From Aquilonibacter sp963703325 (GTDB taxonomy: Bacteria > Vulcanimicrobiota > Vulcanimicrobiia > Vulcanimicrobiales > Vulcanimicrobiaceae), in assembly GCA_963703325.1 (NCBI GenBank), contig OY969805.1:1860001-1924000 (forward strand): a stretch of DNA of 64,000 nucleotides, read 5' to 3'. Positions 8,091 to 16,498 of the stretch are shown in pieces. Under the pieces are notes generated by a model. It was not told the DNA's origin. It saw only the letters and a list, made by a program, of their open reading frames with translations, and ran no database searches. Every line of letters begins with the position of its first letter. Position 1 is the first letter of the stretch. The translations under genes and the position numbers were made by a program.

Positions 8091-9182
8091 ACCAGTGAGA
8101 TCATCTCTTTGGGTTTGGGATGAGCGGCCAGCGACGCCAGCAGTGCGTCGGCGAGCTGATCGCAAACCGGATCGTCGATTTCTTCGACGCGACCCTCGTC
8201 GGCGAGTGCCGCCTTGCGCGGATCGATTGGAATGCGCGCGAAAACCGGCGCTTGCGCCAGTTCAGCGACGCGATCGGCATACGATGGACCAAAGATTCTC
8301 ATACTTCGTGCCGGTATCGGGCGCGACGAAGTACGACATGTTCTCAACCACGCCGAGAATCGGCTTCTTGAGCTGGTGCACGAGGTTCGCGGCCTTGCGT
8401 ACGATCATCGTCGCGAGTGCCTGCGGCATCGTGACCAAGATGACGCCGTCGACCGAGAGCGACTGCAGCACGGTCAGCGGCGCATCCGACGTGCCCGGCG
8501 GAAGATCGATCAACAGAACGTCGAGATCGCTCCACATCACTTGCTCGTAGAACTGCCGGATGACGCCGGAAAGAATCGGTCCGCGCCAGATCATGGCAGT
8601 GTCTTCTTTGTCGGTGAGCAGATTGGAGCTCACGACTTCGATCGCGCTGCGGGACACGGCCGGAACCATCAGCGGCTGCGGATTGCCCTGCGGCGTCTTG
8701 GGCGCGTTTGGATCTGCTTCGATCGCCAGCGGTGTGTGCAACCCGAAAAGTTTTGGAATCGACGGCCCGGTGATGTCGCCGTCGAGAATGCCGACCGAAA
8801 GATGCTTGCGGCGCAGTCCGAGCGCCAGCAGCGCGGTGACCAGCGACTTGCCGACGCCGCCCTTGCCCGACATGATCGGAACCACGTGCGCGATCTTGGC
8901 GCGGCCGGTAAATGCGCCGGGCGCCCGTCGCGCCGGCGTGCGGTCTTCGTTGGAGATGAGCGGTACGAAGCCGGAGAGGCGCGCCTGCGAAAGCGCAGCG
9001 AGGATCGGCTCAATCCGCAAGCCGTGAGCCTTTGCGCCTTGCTCGATCGTCTCGGACTTGCTCACGCCGCAGCCCGAACAACCCAGCCCAAATTGGGTGA
9101 GGACGTCCGCGGCGATGGGGAGCGCGTTGACGAGCTCTTTGATGTTGCTCTGCGGGGTGATCTCGATCTCTACATGGGGCAT
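8087..9182 (-). CDS. DUF1858-Mrp/NBP35-type P-loop ATPase, interrupted by a +1 frameshift
   Basis: Residues 1-70 match the DUF1858 pattern (IKELVNALPIAADVLTQFG, CSGC at 35-38, then HGLRIEPILAAL). Residues from 97 form an Mrp/ApbC ATPase with SGKGGVGKS at 105-113, GILDGDITGPSIPKLFG, LLIDLPPGTSD and GVVENMSYF. Mrp proteins carry Fe-S clusters to target enzymes. The frame breaks at the GAATC on the coding strand (8294-8298); removing one A gives GATC and restores KYEIFGPSYADRVAELAQAP to the stop at 8087, making 364 residues. Two oddities: DUF1858 replaces the common DUF59, and the Fe-S CPxC after ENMSYF reads APDT. It is coupled to sixA. The break may be a sequencing error. Confidence 0.85.
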
Positions 9183-9205
9183 ACGCCTCTCCTATTCGCT
9201 CATAA

Positions 9206-9279
9206 CAAAAAGGCGCCCCCATGGATTCCGCTACGCGGAATCCGTAACGTTCGGCCTTCGGCCGATCCGTGGGGCGCCT
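9206..9279 (-). terminator. Branched (three-way junction) hairpin, terminator of the zinc-ribbon gene
   Basis: An outer 9-bp stem AGGCGCCCC (9211-9219) with GGGGCGCCT (9271-9279) encloses two inner hairpins: GGATTCCG/CGGAATCC (9223-9230, 9236-9243) and TCGGCC/GGCCGA (9251-9256, 9260-9265). On the minus strand the outer stem is followed by a run of four to five T residues (A-run ending 9210), so it can terminate transcription of the gene ending at 9288. Confidence 0.65.
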
Positions 9280-9287
9280 CTATGCTT

Positions 9288-9587
9288 TTAGCGGTATGTC
9301 TGCCGTGAGGCAAAGCAGTCCCGGCAATAAACCGGGCGGTCATTGCGCGGCTGGAACGGAAGTTCCGCCCGTTGCCCGCACTGACTGCACGTTGCCTGGA
9401 ACATCTCGCGACGGTTATAGCCGCTGCTCGCCGTTTGCGGCCGCAGCGCTTTGCGCGCGGCACGACATTCGGGGCAGCGATTGGGCTTATTGGTAAAGCC
9501 CTTCATCGCGAAGAATTCTTGTTCGCCGGTCGTAAATGCGAACTGACGTCCGCAATCAACACAACCGAGCGTTTCATCTCTGTACAT
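9288..9587 (-). CDS. Small protein with tandem zinc ribbons
   Basis: A 99-residue protein with four CxxC pairs: CVDC near residue 9, CPEC near 38, CSQC near 67 and CRDC near 88, spaced as two treble-clef/zinc-ribbon units joined by a short linker (RKALRPQTASSGYNRREMFQ). This layout is that of small bacterial zinc-ribbon proteins sometimes called CxxC-x17-CxxC proteins; role unknown, probably nucleic-acid or protein binding. ATG 9587 is preceded by AGGAGA at ideal spacing, which fixes the start; the much longer open frame upstream to 10232 is antisense to the aminotransferase gene and is not real. Confidence 0.8.
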   Translation of the reverse strand: MYRDETLGCVDCGRQFAFTTGEQEFFAMKGFTNKPNRCPECRAARKALRPQTASSGYNRREMFQATCSQCGQRAELPFQPRNDRPVYCRDCFASRQTYR

Positions 9588-9737
9588 GAACGAGTCTCCT
9601 ATCTCTATATTTGTTAGGTTCGACTCGCTCGTGGACTTGAGAAAAAGCTCGATGACGGAATTCGAAAACCTGGAACACTGCTTAGAACCACCCGCTTGGC
9701 CCAATGGTTGCACCCGGCGCCCCGCGAAGGCCGCCCC

Positions 9738-11036
9738 ATGGAGCAAGCCGCCAAAACGGTCACCTTGAGCCCGTCGAAGCGGGAGCGCGCGCAAGCCGTC
9801 CTGGCGGGAGGATGCGATTCCCCGGTGCGCTCGGGCTGGGGCGTTGGCGGTCCGATGTTCGTCCAGGCTCGCGCCGAGCGAGCCTACGCCTATGATGAAG
9901 ATGGGCGGCGCTACATCGATTACATCATGGCATACGGGCCGCTGCTCTTCGGGCACACGCATCCCGCGCTGACCACCGGACTCGACGAGCTCGCGCAGCA
10001 CGGCTTCGTGTGGGGAACGACGCACCCCGAAGAGATTCGTCTCGCCGAACGGATTCGCGACTATCTGCCGTCGATGGAGCGCATGCGCTTTGTGACGACC
10101 GGCACCGAAGCGATGATGAGTGCCATTCGCGTCGCCCGCGCCTACACCAAACGTTCGTTGATTCTCAAGTTTGCCGGCAATTACCACGGCCACTTCGATC
10201 TCGCTTTGCTCAATGCCGGCGCGTCCGCGCACACGTACGATGCGAGCGCGAGCGGCATTCCCGACGGCGTCGTGCGCGACGTCGTTGTCGCGCGCTACAA
10301 CGATCTCGCGAGCGTCGATGCGTTTTTGCGCGGCCGCGAGGACGAGCTCGCCGCGATCATCGTCGAACCGATCGTCGGCAACATGGGCTACGTCACACCC
10401 GTCGCCGGATTCTTGGAAGGTTTACGGGAGCGAACGCAGCGCCATGGCGCGCTCCTGATCTTCGACGAAGTCATCACCTGGCTGCGCTTCGGGTTACGCG
10501 GCGCGCAGGGGCGTGTAGCGGTCGTGCCCGACATGACCGCGATCGGAAAAATCATGGGCGGCGGAGCGCCGATCGCTGCGTTTGGCGGAAGAGAGGATGT
10601 GATGAATGTGCTGGCGCCGGCCGGCAGCACGTTTACCGGGGGGACGCATGGCGGCAATCCGTTCTGCGTTGGGATGGTTCATCGCGTGCTCGATCTGCTC
10701 GAAACGCATCCGGAGTACTACGACCAGATGCGTGACGTTGCGCAGCGATTGGCGAACGGCATCCGCGCGATCTTTCGTGAACGCGATCTGCCCTACGCGG
10801 TCGTGCAACAGGAATCGATCGTCGATTTCAAATTTCGTCCCGGACCGCCGAATCAAAGCTACGACGACGCGCTCGCCGCGGATAAGAAAAAGTACGCCAA
10901 CTATTGGCACGCCATGCTCGATCGCGGCATCCTGTTGCCGCCAAGTCAGAACGAAGTAATGTTCGTCTCGACGGCACACGGGCGAGACGATGCCGATGCA
11001 ACCATAGAAGCGGTCGCTGCATCCCTGAGAACCTGA
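9738..11036 (+). CDS. Class III aminotransferase, glutamate-1-semialdehyde aminomutase (HemL)-like
   Basis: A 432-residue PLP enzyme with the HemL signature order: PVRSGWGVGGPMFV, DEDGRRYIDYIMAYGPLLFGH, FVTTGTEAMMSAIRVARAYT, FAGNYHGHFD, LIFDEVITWLRFG and the PLP-lysine segment IGKIMGGGAPIAAFGG, then STFTGGTHGGNPF. HemL converts glutamate-1-semialdehyde to 5-aminolevulinate for tetrapyrroles, which would fit a B12- and heme-using cell, but close relatives act on other amino substrates, so the exact reaction is not certain. I chose ATG 9738; a frame-open ATG at 9696 would add 14 non-conserved residues. It stands alone with no other heme gene nearby. Confidence 0.8.
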   Translation: MEQAAKTVTLSPSKRERAQAVLAGGCDSPVRSGWGVGGPMFVQARAERAYAYDEDGRRYIDYIMAYGPLLFGHTHPALTTGLDELAQHGFVWGTTHPEEIRLAERIRDYLPSMERMRFVTTGTEAMMSAIRVARAYTKRSLILKFAGNYHGHFDLALLNAGASAHTYDASASGIPDGVVRDVVVARYNDLASVDAFLRGREDELAAIIVEPIVGNMGYVTPVAGFLEGLRERTQRHGALLIFDEVITWLRFGLRGAQGRVAVVPDMTAIGKIMGGGAPIAAFGGREDVMNVLAPAGSTFTGGTHGGNPFCVGMVHRVLDLLETHPEYYDQMRDVAQRLANGIRAIFRERDLPYAVVQQESIVDFKFRPGPPNQSYDDALAADKKKYANYWHAMLDRGILLPPSQNEVMFVSTAHGRDDADATIEAVAASLRT

Positions 11037-11117
11037 GTTGATCAGGGTGGCATTAGAATTCGGGGAGACCGGCGCAATGTGGCATCGCTGGGGAAGTGGG
11101 GTACGTTTCTTGACTGT

Positions 11118-11729
11118 ATGCACATCAAATTGCTCGCCGCGCTTGCGGCACTCGCCTTTATAGCGCCGCTCGCTGCGGTCGCTCAGGACGCGCCTTCATA
11201 TGCCCAACCGGCCGGGCAGCCGGTTGCCGAGGATGGCCAAATTCAAGGTCGTATCTCGAACTTTGACGGCGGTTACAACCTCACCGTTCAAGACGATCGT
11301 GGCTACGTCGACAACGTGCAGTTGCACGACGGCACGATCATCAACCCGACCGGCATCACGCTCGCGCCGGGCATGGTGGTGAGCATCCTCGGCTATAACG
11401 CCGGGCCGTATTTCGCCGCCAATGAAGTCGACACGCCGTACACTTTCTATAGCGGCGTGCCGTACTACGCCGGCCATCCGTGGAACTACTATGGGCCGTC
11501 GATCAGCCTAGGCTTTTTCTTCGGCAACACCGGGTGGTGGCATGGCAGCTACTTCGGCACGGGCGGCTACCATTACGTCGGAAATGCGCGCGTGTACAAC
11601 AACGTGCACGTAAACACCGTGTATCGTGGTGGTACTTACCACGGTCGTACGTACGTTGCGCCGCCGTCGCGCGGCGGATACTACCCGCACGGACGGCCTC
11701 CGCGCACCGGTCGCCCACCCCGCTTCTAG
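11118..11729 (+). CDS. Secreted Gly/Tyr/His-rich protein
   Basis: A 203-residue protein beginning with a clear signal peptide (MHIKLLAALAALAFIAPLAA, cleavage after AVAQ). Residues about 45-110 form a beta-rich domain (GQIQGRISNFDGGYNLTVQD, GITLAPGMVVSILGY) that looks like a DUF5666/OB-type repeat. The C-terminal half is low complexity, with many Gly, Tyr, His and Trp, ending in an RPP-rich tail. The function is unknown; the composition suggests a surface or envelope protein. I chose ATG 11118 because the signal peptide starts there; the open frame from 11079 adds 13 residues. A strong terminator follows. Confidence 0.65.
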   Translation: MHIKLLAALAALAFIAPLAAVAQDAPSYAQPAGQPVAEDGQIQGRISNFDGGYNLTVQDDRGYVDNVQLHDGTIINPTGITLAPGMVVSILGYNAGPYFAANEVDTPYTFYSGVPYYAGHPWNYYGPSISLGFFFGNTGWWHGSYFGTGGYHYVGNARVYNNVHVNTVYRGGTYHGRTYVAPPSRGGYYPHGRPPRTGRPPRF

Positions 11730-11736
11730 CGGAAAT

Positions 11737-11775
11737 GAGGCCGGCTCGACGATGCGTCGAGCCGGCCTTTCCTTG
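11737..11775 (+). terminator. Strong intrinsic terminator
   Basis: A perfect 13-bp stem, GGCCGGCTCGACG (11737-11749) and CGTCGAGCCGGCC (11753-11765), with a three-base loop ATG, followed by TTTCCTTGTT. It follows the secreted protein stop by 7 bp and separates it from the convergent VOC gene. Confidence 0.85.
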
Positions 11776-11809
11776 TTCCGCTTCGACGTCATCGACGAGG
11801 TTGAGGATG

Positions 11810-12232
11810 TCATGCGCTGTAAACCCTCCGCAATTCGTTGATGTCGAGTTTGGTCATTTGCAGCATCGCTTGCATCGCGCGTTGCGCGCGCTGCGGATCT
11901 GGGCCCCCGAGCACACCTCCGAGCCCGTCGGGAACGATATTCCACGAGAAGCCATATTTGTCACGAAGCCACCCGCATTGACTCTTCTCACCGCCGGCAG
12001 AAAGCTTGTCCCACAAGTCGTCGACAATCGCTTGTGTCTCGCATGTGATGAACAAGGCAATCTTGCCCTGCACAAAATCGTCGCTTCGCGGTTGTGGCTC
12101 GGGTGAAGGAGCGTTGAGCGCCATCACGTCGTGTCCGTCGAGCGTGAACTCAACCATCATCACCGCCCCTTCCGGCCCTGGGCCGCCTTCGCCGTCACCG
12201 TTGAACCACATCAGCGGGGTGATATCCGGCAT
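11810..12232 (-). CDS. VOC superfamily PhnB-like protein with an internal deletion
   Basis: A 140-residue member of the PhnB/3-demethylubiquinone-methyltransferase-like VOC family. It keeps the C-terminal signature WDKLSAGGEKSQCGWLRDKY, FSWNIVPDGLGGVLGGPDPQ and AMQAMLQMTKLDI. The N-terminus goes straight from MPDITPLMWFNGDGE to GGPGPEGAVMMVEF; in the family about 25 residues (the AEEAxxFY helix and the next strand) normally lie between these two pieces. The reading frame is otherwise clean, so this is an in-frame loss that removes the first helix and may destroy one half of the site. The function of the family in bacteria is mostly unknown. Confidence 0.8.
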   Translation of the reverse strand: MPDITPLMWFNGDGEGGPGPEGAVMMVEFTLDGHDVMALNAPSPEPQPRSDDFVQGKIALFITCETQAIVDDLWDKLSAGGEKSQCGWLRDKYGFSWNIVPDGLGGVLGGPDPQRAQRAMQAMLQMTKLDINELRRVYSA

Positions 12233-12335
12233 AGCGTCCTCCTCTGACCAGCGGATTGTAGCACTCCCAGCAACATTCTAACGGCTCCCCAGCAGCAGCC
12301 AAGCCCGGGGTCGGAGAATGGGTAAGAAAACTCCG

Positions 12336-12950
12336 ATGAACTACACACACATTCGGCTCTGGTTTGCGCTCGCAGTCGCTGTGATCGCGGCGGCCATTGC
12401 CGACCCGCTCGTCGAGGCTGCCTCAAACGCAGGTTGGTTCGGGCGCGGCGTGTTTACTGACCACTCGAACGTGGATGTGCTTCCCGCGTTGATTAGCGGC
12501 GCCGCTCTCGTGGCGTGCTATGTGGTCCTTCGCGTCCGCCGCGAGTTGATGCGAGCTTCGAGGTACGCACTGCGTACGCGCGTTGGTCGTTTGCTTCCCG
12601 TCATATTCGCTGCTCAGATTGCGGTGCTATATGCAATGGAAACGGTCGAGCAGCTGACGATCGCGGGCCACGTGATGGGCGGTACGATTTGGCTCGGCGG
12701 TCCGGCGTGGTTCAGTTTGCCGGTGCACGCAGCCGTCGCTATCGCCGTCGCGTGCGCACTTGCGCGGCTCACACAGGTTTGCGCGCACACAACGTTGCGG
12801 GTTATTCGCCATCTTCGTGCGCTTGCAATGCGGGCGCTGCATACACCTGCGCCGCTGGCGCTTCGGCGCCGTGCCACAATCTCGCTGCGTTGTAGCGTGC
12901 CGGTCGCCTGCCGCATCGGCAACCGCGCTCCTCCCGTCGCATTCGCTTGA
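12336..12950 (+). CDS. Hypothetical multi-pass membrane protein
   Basis: A 204-residue protein with about four predicted transmembrane segments: residues about 6-28 (LWFALAVAVIAAAIADPLVE), 45-62 (ALISGAALVACYVVL), 85-105 (LLPVIFAAQIAVLYAMET) and 125-145 (SLPVHAAVAIAVACALARL). The C-terminal 60 residues are Arg-rich and low in complexity, so the true end of the folded protein may be earlier. I do not recognise a family. ATG 12336 is preferred over ATG 12318. The gene precedes the LCP gene by 52 bp in the same direction. Confidence 0.5.
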   Translation: MNYTHIRLWFALAVAVIAAAIADPLVEAASNAGWFGRGVFTDHSNVDVLPALISGAALVACYVVLRVRRELMRASRYALRTRVGRLLPVIFAAQIAVLYAMETVEQLTIAGHVMGGTIWLGGPAWFSLPVHAAVAIAVACALARLTQVCAHTTLRVIRHLRALAMRALHTPAPLALRRRATISLRCSVPVACRIGNRAPPVAFA

Positions 12951-13002
12951 GACCGGCGCCCCGCGCGGGCGCTTCGCGAACCGACTATCTGCAGGAGCTT
13001 TT

Positions 13003-14136
13003 ATGTTTTCGACCATTCATTGGAAGCGCGTTTCGCTTGTAGCGGTCGCCGGCCTCGCGGCCGTCGCCGTCGGATTCTTTATCTTTGGCAAACGTGTCGG
13101 CGACAACGTTCGTCATGATGTTGCCGTACAAACGTCGCATCGAGCCTTCGGTTCAACCAAACTCAATCTGCTCGTGCTTGGCTATCAGGACGACGAAGCG
13201 ACAACCGACACGATCATCCTCGCACACCTCGACGTCGACCGCCGCACGGCCACGCTCGTCTCGATCCCGCGCGATAGCTGGGTACCTGTTCCCGGTCACG
13301 GTCACGACAAGATCAACGCCGCGTACGCGTACGGCGGCGCGAAGGCCAGCGCGCGCGCGGTGAGCGCATTGCTCGGCGGCGTGCCGATTGGCGCGACCAT
13401 AGCCCTGCAGCCCGAAGGCGCAGCGCAGATTGTCGATGCGATGGGTGGGCTCAACGTCAACGTCGACACGGCAATGGACTACGACGACAACAACGGCGAG
13501 TTACACATCCACCTCAGGAAGGGCGAGCAGTATCTCAACGGAGCACAGGTCGCGGGATACCTGCGCTTTCGCCACGACGCCTCGTCAGACTACGGGCGCA
13601 TGAAACGACAACAGCAAGTTCTCAAACTGATGCTGGATCAGATCAGCCAACCGCAGAACTGGGCGAAGTTGCCGCGCATCATGAAGTTTGTGCGCAAGGA
13701 CATGCAAAGCACGCTCTCCGATCAGCAATTGCTCGCCCTGCTCGAAGTCTATCGCGACGTGCCCGAGGACAACGTTCGCGCCTTCACCCTACCGAGCAAG
13801 CCGGGTTGGGCCGGCGATGCTTCGGTGGTCTTCGTTGACGATCGCTGGGCGAAACTGATCGGGAAGGTACTGTTCACCAAGGCCGAGCCGCCGCAGGATA
13901 AGATCCTCGTCGCGAATGCAACCGGTGACGTTGAACTGGACAAGACGATCCTCGGCGCTTTGCGCGGCGGCGGCTGGAATGTGCCGGCCTCGATCGATCA
14001 ACCGGTCAAATCGAAGAGTGTCGTCGTCGGAAATACGGCGGCAGCGCAAGCGCTAGCTCAGACCTTTGCCGCACCGCTGCGTCCCGGGACGGATTCCACG
14101 CTCCTTCTCGGCTCGGACCTTGCCCCGGATATGTAG
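13003..14136 (+). CDS. LytR-CpsA-Psr (LCP) family protein
   Basis: A 377-residue protein with an N-terminal membrane anchor (VSLVAVAGLAAVAVGFFIFG), then the LCP catalytic domain: NLLVLGYQDDEATTDTIILA, ATLVSIPRDSWVPVPGHG, KINAAYAYGG, MGGLNVNVD and YLRFRHDASSDYGRMKRQQQ, with the conserved Arg and Asp residues that bind the pyrophosphate of lipid-linked polymers. A LytR_C-like domain (about 300-377) follows. LCP enzymes ligate polysaccharides to the cell wall, or similar polymers, outside the membrane. AGGAGC at 12993 sets the ATG at 13003; a longer open frame upstream overlaps the preceding membrane protein. Confidence 0.9.
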   Translation: MFSTIHWKRVSLVAVAGLAAVAVGFFIFGKRVGDNVRHDVAVQTSHRAFGSTKLNLLVLGYQDDEATTDTIILAHLDVDRRTATLVSIPRDSWVPVPGHGHDKINAAYAYGGAKASARAVSALLGGVPIGATIALQPEGAAQIVDAMGGLNVNVDTAMDYDDNNGELHIHLRKGEQYLNGAQVAGYLRFRHDASSDYGRMKRQQQVLKLMLDQISQPQNWAKLPRIMKFVRKDMQSTLSDQQLLALLEVYRDVPEDNVRAFTLPSKPGWAGDASVVFVDDRWAKLIGKVLFTKAEPPQDKILVANATGDVELDKTILGALRGGGWNVPASIDQPVKSKSVVVGNTAAAQALAQTFAAPLRPGTDSTLLLGSDLAPDM

Positions 14137-14149
14137 CGAGCGTCGCTAC
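14133..14149. terminator. Hairpin spanning both convergent stop codons
   Basis: GTAGCGA (14133-14139), loop GCG, TCGCTAC (14143-14149). The TAG of the LCP gene and the TAG of the M28 peptidase gene on the other strand both sit inside the stem arms. There is no T-run, so a terminator role is only possible, not shown. Confidence 0.35.
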
Positions 14150-15483
14150 GGCTTCTCGCGTACGGGCGTCGGGTAACTCGCAACGCTGCGATGTCCGTGC
14201 GCGTCGATTGCGCGTACGCCGAGAATGTAATCGTCCTTGCTGACCGGTACCGTTGCTTCGGTAACGTTGCCGACGTTTTGCGCGTACTGCCAATCCGGCG
14301 CGGTGGTCGAACGCCAGACGACTTCGTAGGAAGCCGCGCCGATTGAGGGTTTCCAACGCAGGGTCGAATCGTAGCCCAAGTGCTTGAGTACCATCTGCGC
14401 CTCGGGCGGCGCTTGCGGGCCGAGCGCGAGCGCCGCCAGCGCGGCAATGTTCGCCTGCGTCGCTTTGGCCATGTAGTCGAAGTCGATGTATTGCAAAAGA
14501 TCGCCGTATTGCACGCCGTTTTCGACGCGCACGTCTTGATGCTGGTGCGTGAAGTTTTCGTTTGCCTCTACGAAACGGATCGCCGGATAGCCGTCGGCTT
14601 GAAACGATTCTTGATCGCCGCCGCGTAGGAAACGATCCGCGCGCCAAATCTGGCGCACCGCGAGTGCATCGACGTATTGCGGTACGACCTCGCCGATGAA
14701 CCGCGCCAGTTCGCGCGACGGCGAATCGTTTTCCGAACCCACCAAGTTTACCGCCCGGAGCTTTGCCTCGGCGGGCAACGCCTGGCTGAAGACGCGAATG
14801 ACGCCGGGCTCGTGGACCCCGTTTCCGCCGGTCGAATTTCCGATGATGTCGTTGTTCAAATTCGCTGCGACGGCAACGCCCTTGGCCTTGAGCTCGTCGG
14901 CGTAGTGCTGCGATCCCCACAAGCCGAGCTCTTCGCCGTCGAACACCGCAAAAATGATCGTGCCGCGAAAGTGATGCGACGCCATGATTCGCGCAGCTTC
15001 GAGGACGGCCGAGGTGCCTGAACCGTTGTCATCGGCGCCCGGCGCTTCGCGCGTGCCGTTCGTGCAGTCGCCGTTGCAATCGTCGTAGTGGCTTGACATG
15101 ATGTACACGAGTCCCGGTTCGTCGCCGTGCAGCGTCGCGATGATGCTCGACTCGCTGACGGCGCGCGGCGTGCGGTCGGTTTTCGGCTGCAGGTAATCGT
15201 CGAGCGCGACGGTCATGCGCCCGCCGCTGGTCTTGGCGATCTCCTCGAACTGTGCGCGAATCCAGTCGCGCGCGCCGAAGACCCCGTGCGTGGCGGTCGA
15301 ACTCGTCTCGGAGAAGTCGTTTCGCGTAAAGAAGCCGACGAGCTTCGTATCGGTGGCGCGAAGATGCTCGGCCCGAACCTGCGCGACCATTGCGCCGATC
15401 TGCGGATCGAGTGGAGCGGGGCTCGGCGCGGTGTACGAGAGTACCGTCGCGACCAGAGCAGCAAGACAGGCATGAAGGCTCAT
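14146..15483 (-). CDS. Secreted M28 family metallopeptidase
   Basis: A 445-residue protein with a signal peptide (LHACLAALVATVLSYTA). The M28 zinc site is complete: YIMSSHYDDC (His), APGADDNGSGTSAVLEAAR (bridging Asp), FDGEELGLWGSQHYA (catalytic and ligand Glu), NNDIIGNS and a late His in ENFTHQHQD. The last about 85 residues form a fibronectin-III-like beta domain (LRWKPSIGAASYEVVWRS, ILGVRAIDAHGHRS). M28 enzymes are aminopeptidases or carboxypeptidases acting outside the cytoplasm. The last 3 bp overlap nothing coding on the plus strand; the anti-sigma kinase gene lies 12 bp upstream on the same strand and may be cotranscribed. Confidence 0.9.
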   Translation of the reverse strand: MSLHACLAALVATVLSYTAPSPAPLDPQIGAMVAQVRAEHLRATDTKLVGFFTRNDFSETSSTATHGVFGARDWIRAQFEEIAKTSGGRMTVALDDYLQPKTDRTPRAVSESSIIATLHGDEPGLVYIMSSHYDDCNGDCTNGTREAPGADDNGSGTSAVLEAARIMASHHFRGTIIFAVFDGEELGLWGSQHYADELKAKGVAVAANLNNDIIGNSTGGNGVHEPGVIRVFSQALPAEAKLRAVNLVGSENDSPSRELARFIGEVVPQYVDALAVRQIWRADRFLRGGDQESFQADGYPAIRFVEANENFTHQHQDVRVENGVQYGDLLQYIDFDYMAKATQANIAALAALALGPQAPPEAQMVLKHLGYDSTLRWKPSIGAASYEVVWRSTTAPDWQYAQNVGNVTEATVPVSKDDYILGVRAIDAHGHRSVASYPTPVREKP

Positions 15484-15495
15484 GCGAGCCTGGTT

Positions 15496-15942
15496 TTACG
15501 GAGTGCTCACGCGTTCCTGATCGGTGGGCGCAGCATCTCGCCGGAACCGCCCGAGGGTGACGACGGTCCCCGTTCCCGGCAGGCTTTCCACGGCGCAGTG
15601 ATCCACCAGGCGCTGCATGATCGGAATGCCGCGTCCGCGTTCCTCGTAACTGTCGGGCAGCGGCGTGAAGCGCGACGGCATGGTGCCGAAACCCCGGCCG
15701 TCGTCTACGATGCGCGCCAAGATGCGGTCGTCGTCGATCTCGATCGTGACTTCGATGTCGCCCTCCGGAGTGCCGTGCTCGATCGCATTCGCCAATGCCT
15801 CGCCGACGCCGAAAAGCAGCGCAGCCCGGTCGGCTTCCTTGACGCCGTGGAGCGCAGCAAAGGCCATAAAGGCGCCGCGGACCGTATGTGCGTGGCGCGC
15901 GTCAGCGGGAATCCGTATGCGGAGGGTGGGTTTATCGGGCAT
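15496..15942 (-). CDS. RsbW-like anti-sigma factor/serine kinase (HATPase_c)
   Basis: A 148-residue stand-alone ATPase domain of the GHKL type. It has the N box in GVGEALANAIEHGTPEGD, the G1 box in DDGRGFGTM and the G2 box near ERGRGIPIMQRLVD, which together bind ATP and Mg. Such short proteins phosphorylate anti-anti-sigma factors and sequester a sigma factor in partner-switching systems. No STAS or sigma gene is next to it here, but a SpoIIE phosphatase lies at 55.3 kb and may belong to the same type of pathway (inference). I chose ATG 15942 where homology starts; upstream frame overlaps the divergent cyclophilin gene. Confidence 0.85.
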   Translation of the reverse strand: MPDKPTLRIRIPADARHAHTVRGAFMAFAALHGVKEADRAALLFGVGEALANAIEHGTPEGDIEVTIEIDDDRILARIVDDGRGFGTMPSRFTPLPDSYEERGRGIPIMQRLVDHCAVESLPGTGTVVTLGRFRRDAAPTDQERVSTP

Positions 15943-16002
15943 ACCAATAGGATTCTTCCGCAAGCCAAAGGGCACGAAACAGGCGCAGTGCAAGAGAGCG
16001 TT

Positions 16003-16491
16003 ATGCCGAATGCTGCTCCGACAACCGACGAAGTCAAGGCAAATGCCGCGCGCGCACGCGAATCGCAGGTGCGTATCGCCACCGACAAAGGTGACATTGT
16101 CTTTACATTTTTCCCCGACGATGCACCCGTGCACACGGCTGCTTTCATGAAGCTAGCGGAAGAAGGCTTTTACGATGGACTTGCCTTTCACCGCGTCGAG
16201 CCGGGGTTTGTTATTCAAGGCGGCGATCCCGATGGCGACGGTACGGGCGGCCCGGGCTATCGTCTCAAGGCGGAATTCAACAAGCAACCGCACGTGCGCG
16301 GCACGGTAGCGATGGCTCGCTCGTCCTCGCCCGATTCAGCCGGCTCGCAATTCTACATTTGTCTCGCCGATGCGCGCTTTCTCGACAACAACTACACGGT
16401 CTTCGGGCAAATGACCGAGGGCTTTGAAACGCTCGATGCGATCCGCAAGGGCGACAAGATGAACCTGGTCACGGTGGAAGATAAGCCATAG
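16003..16491 (+). CDS. Cyclophilin-type peptidyl-prolyl cis-trans isomerase
   Basis: A 162-residue cyclophilin with no signal peptide, so cytoplasmic. The catalytic core is intact: GLAFHRVEPGFVIQGGDPDG (catalytic Arg and the hydrophobic pocket), GTVAMARSSSPDSAGSQFYI and the FLDNNYTVFGQMTEG strand. It catalyses proline isomerisation during folding. The ATG at 16003 follows a GAGAG ribosome site, and a much longer frame to the left is antisense to the M28 and anti-sigma genes. It converges with the Vgb-type lipoprotein gene, seven bases away. Confidence 0.92.
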   Translation: MPNAAPTTDEVKANAARARESQVRIATDKGDIVFTFFPDDAPVHTAAFMKLAEEGFYDGLAFHRVEPGFVIQGGDPDGDGTGGPGYRLKAEFNKQPHVRGTVAMARSSSPDSAGSQFYICLADARFLDNNYTVFGQMTEGFETLDAIRKGDKMNLVTVEDKP

Positions 16492-16498
16492 GTCTGGC

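Noticed and set aside
8214..9308. 364-residue plus-strand open frame over mrp
   Set aside because: Antisense shadow; the DUF1858-Mrp reading is conserved.
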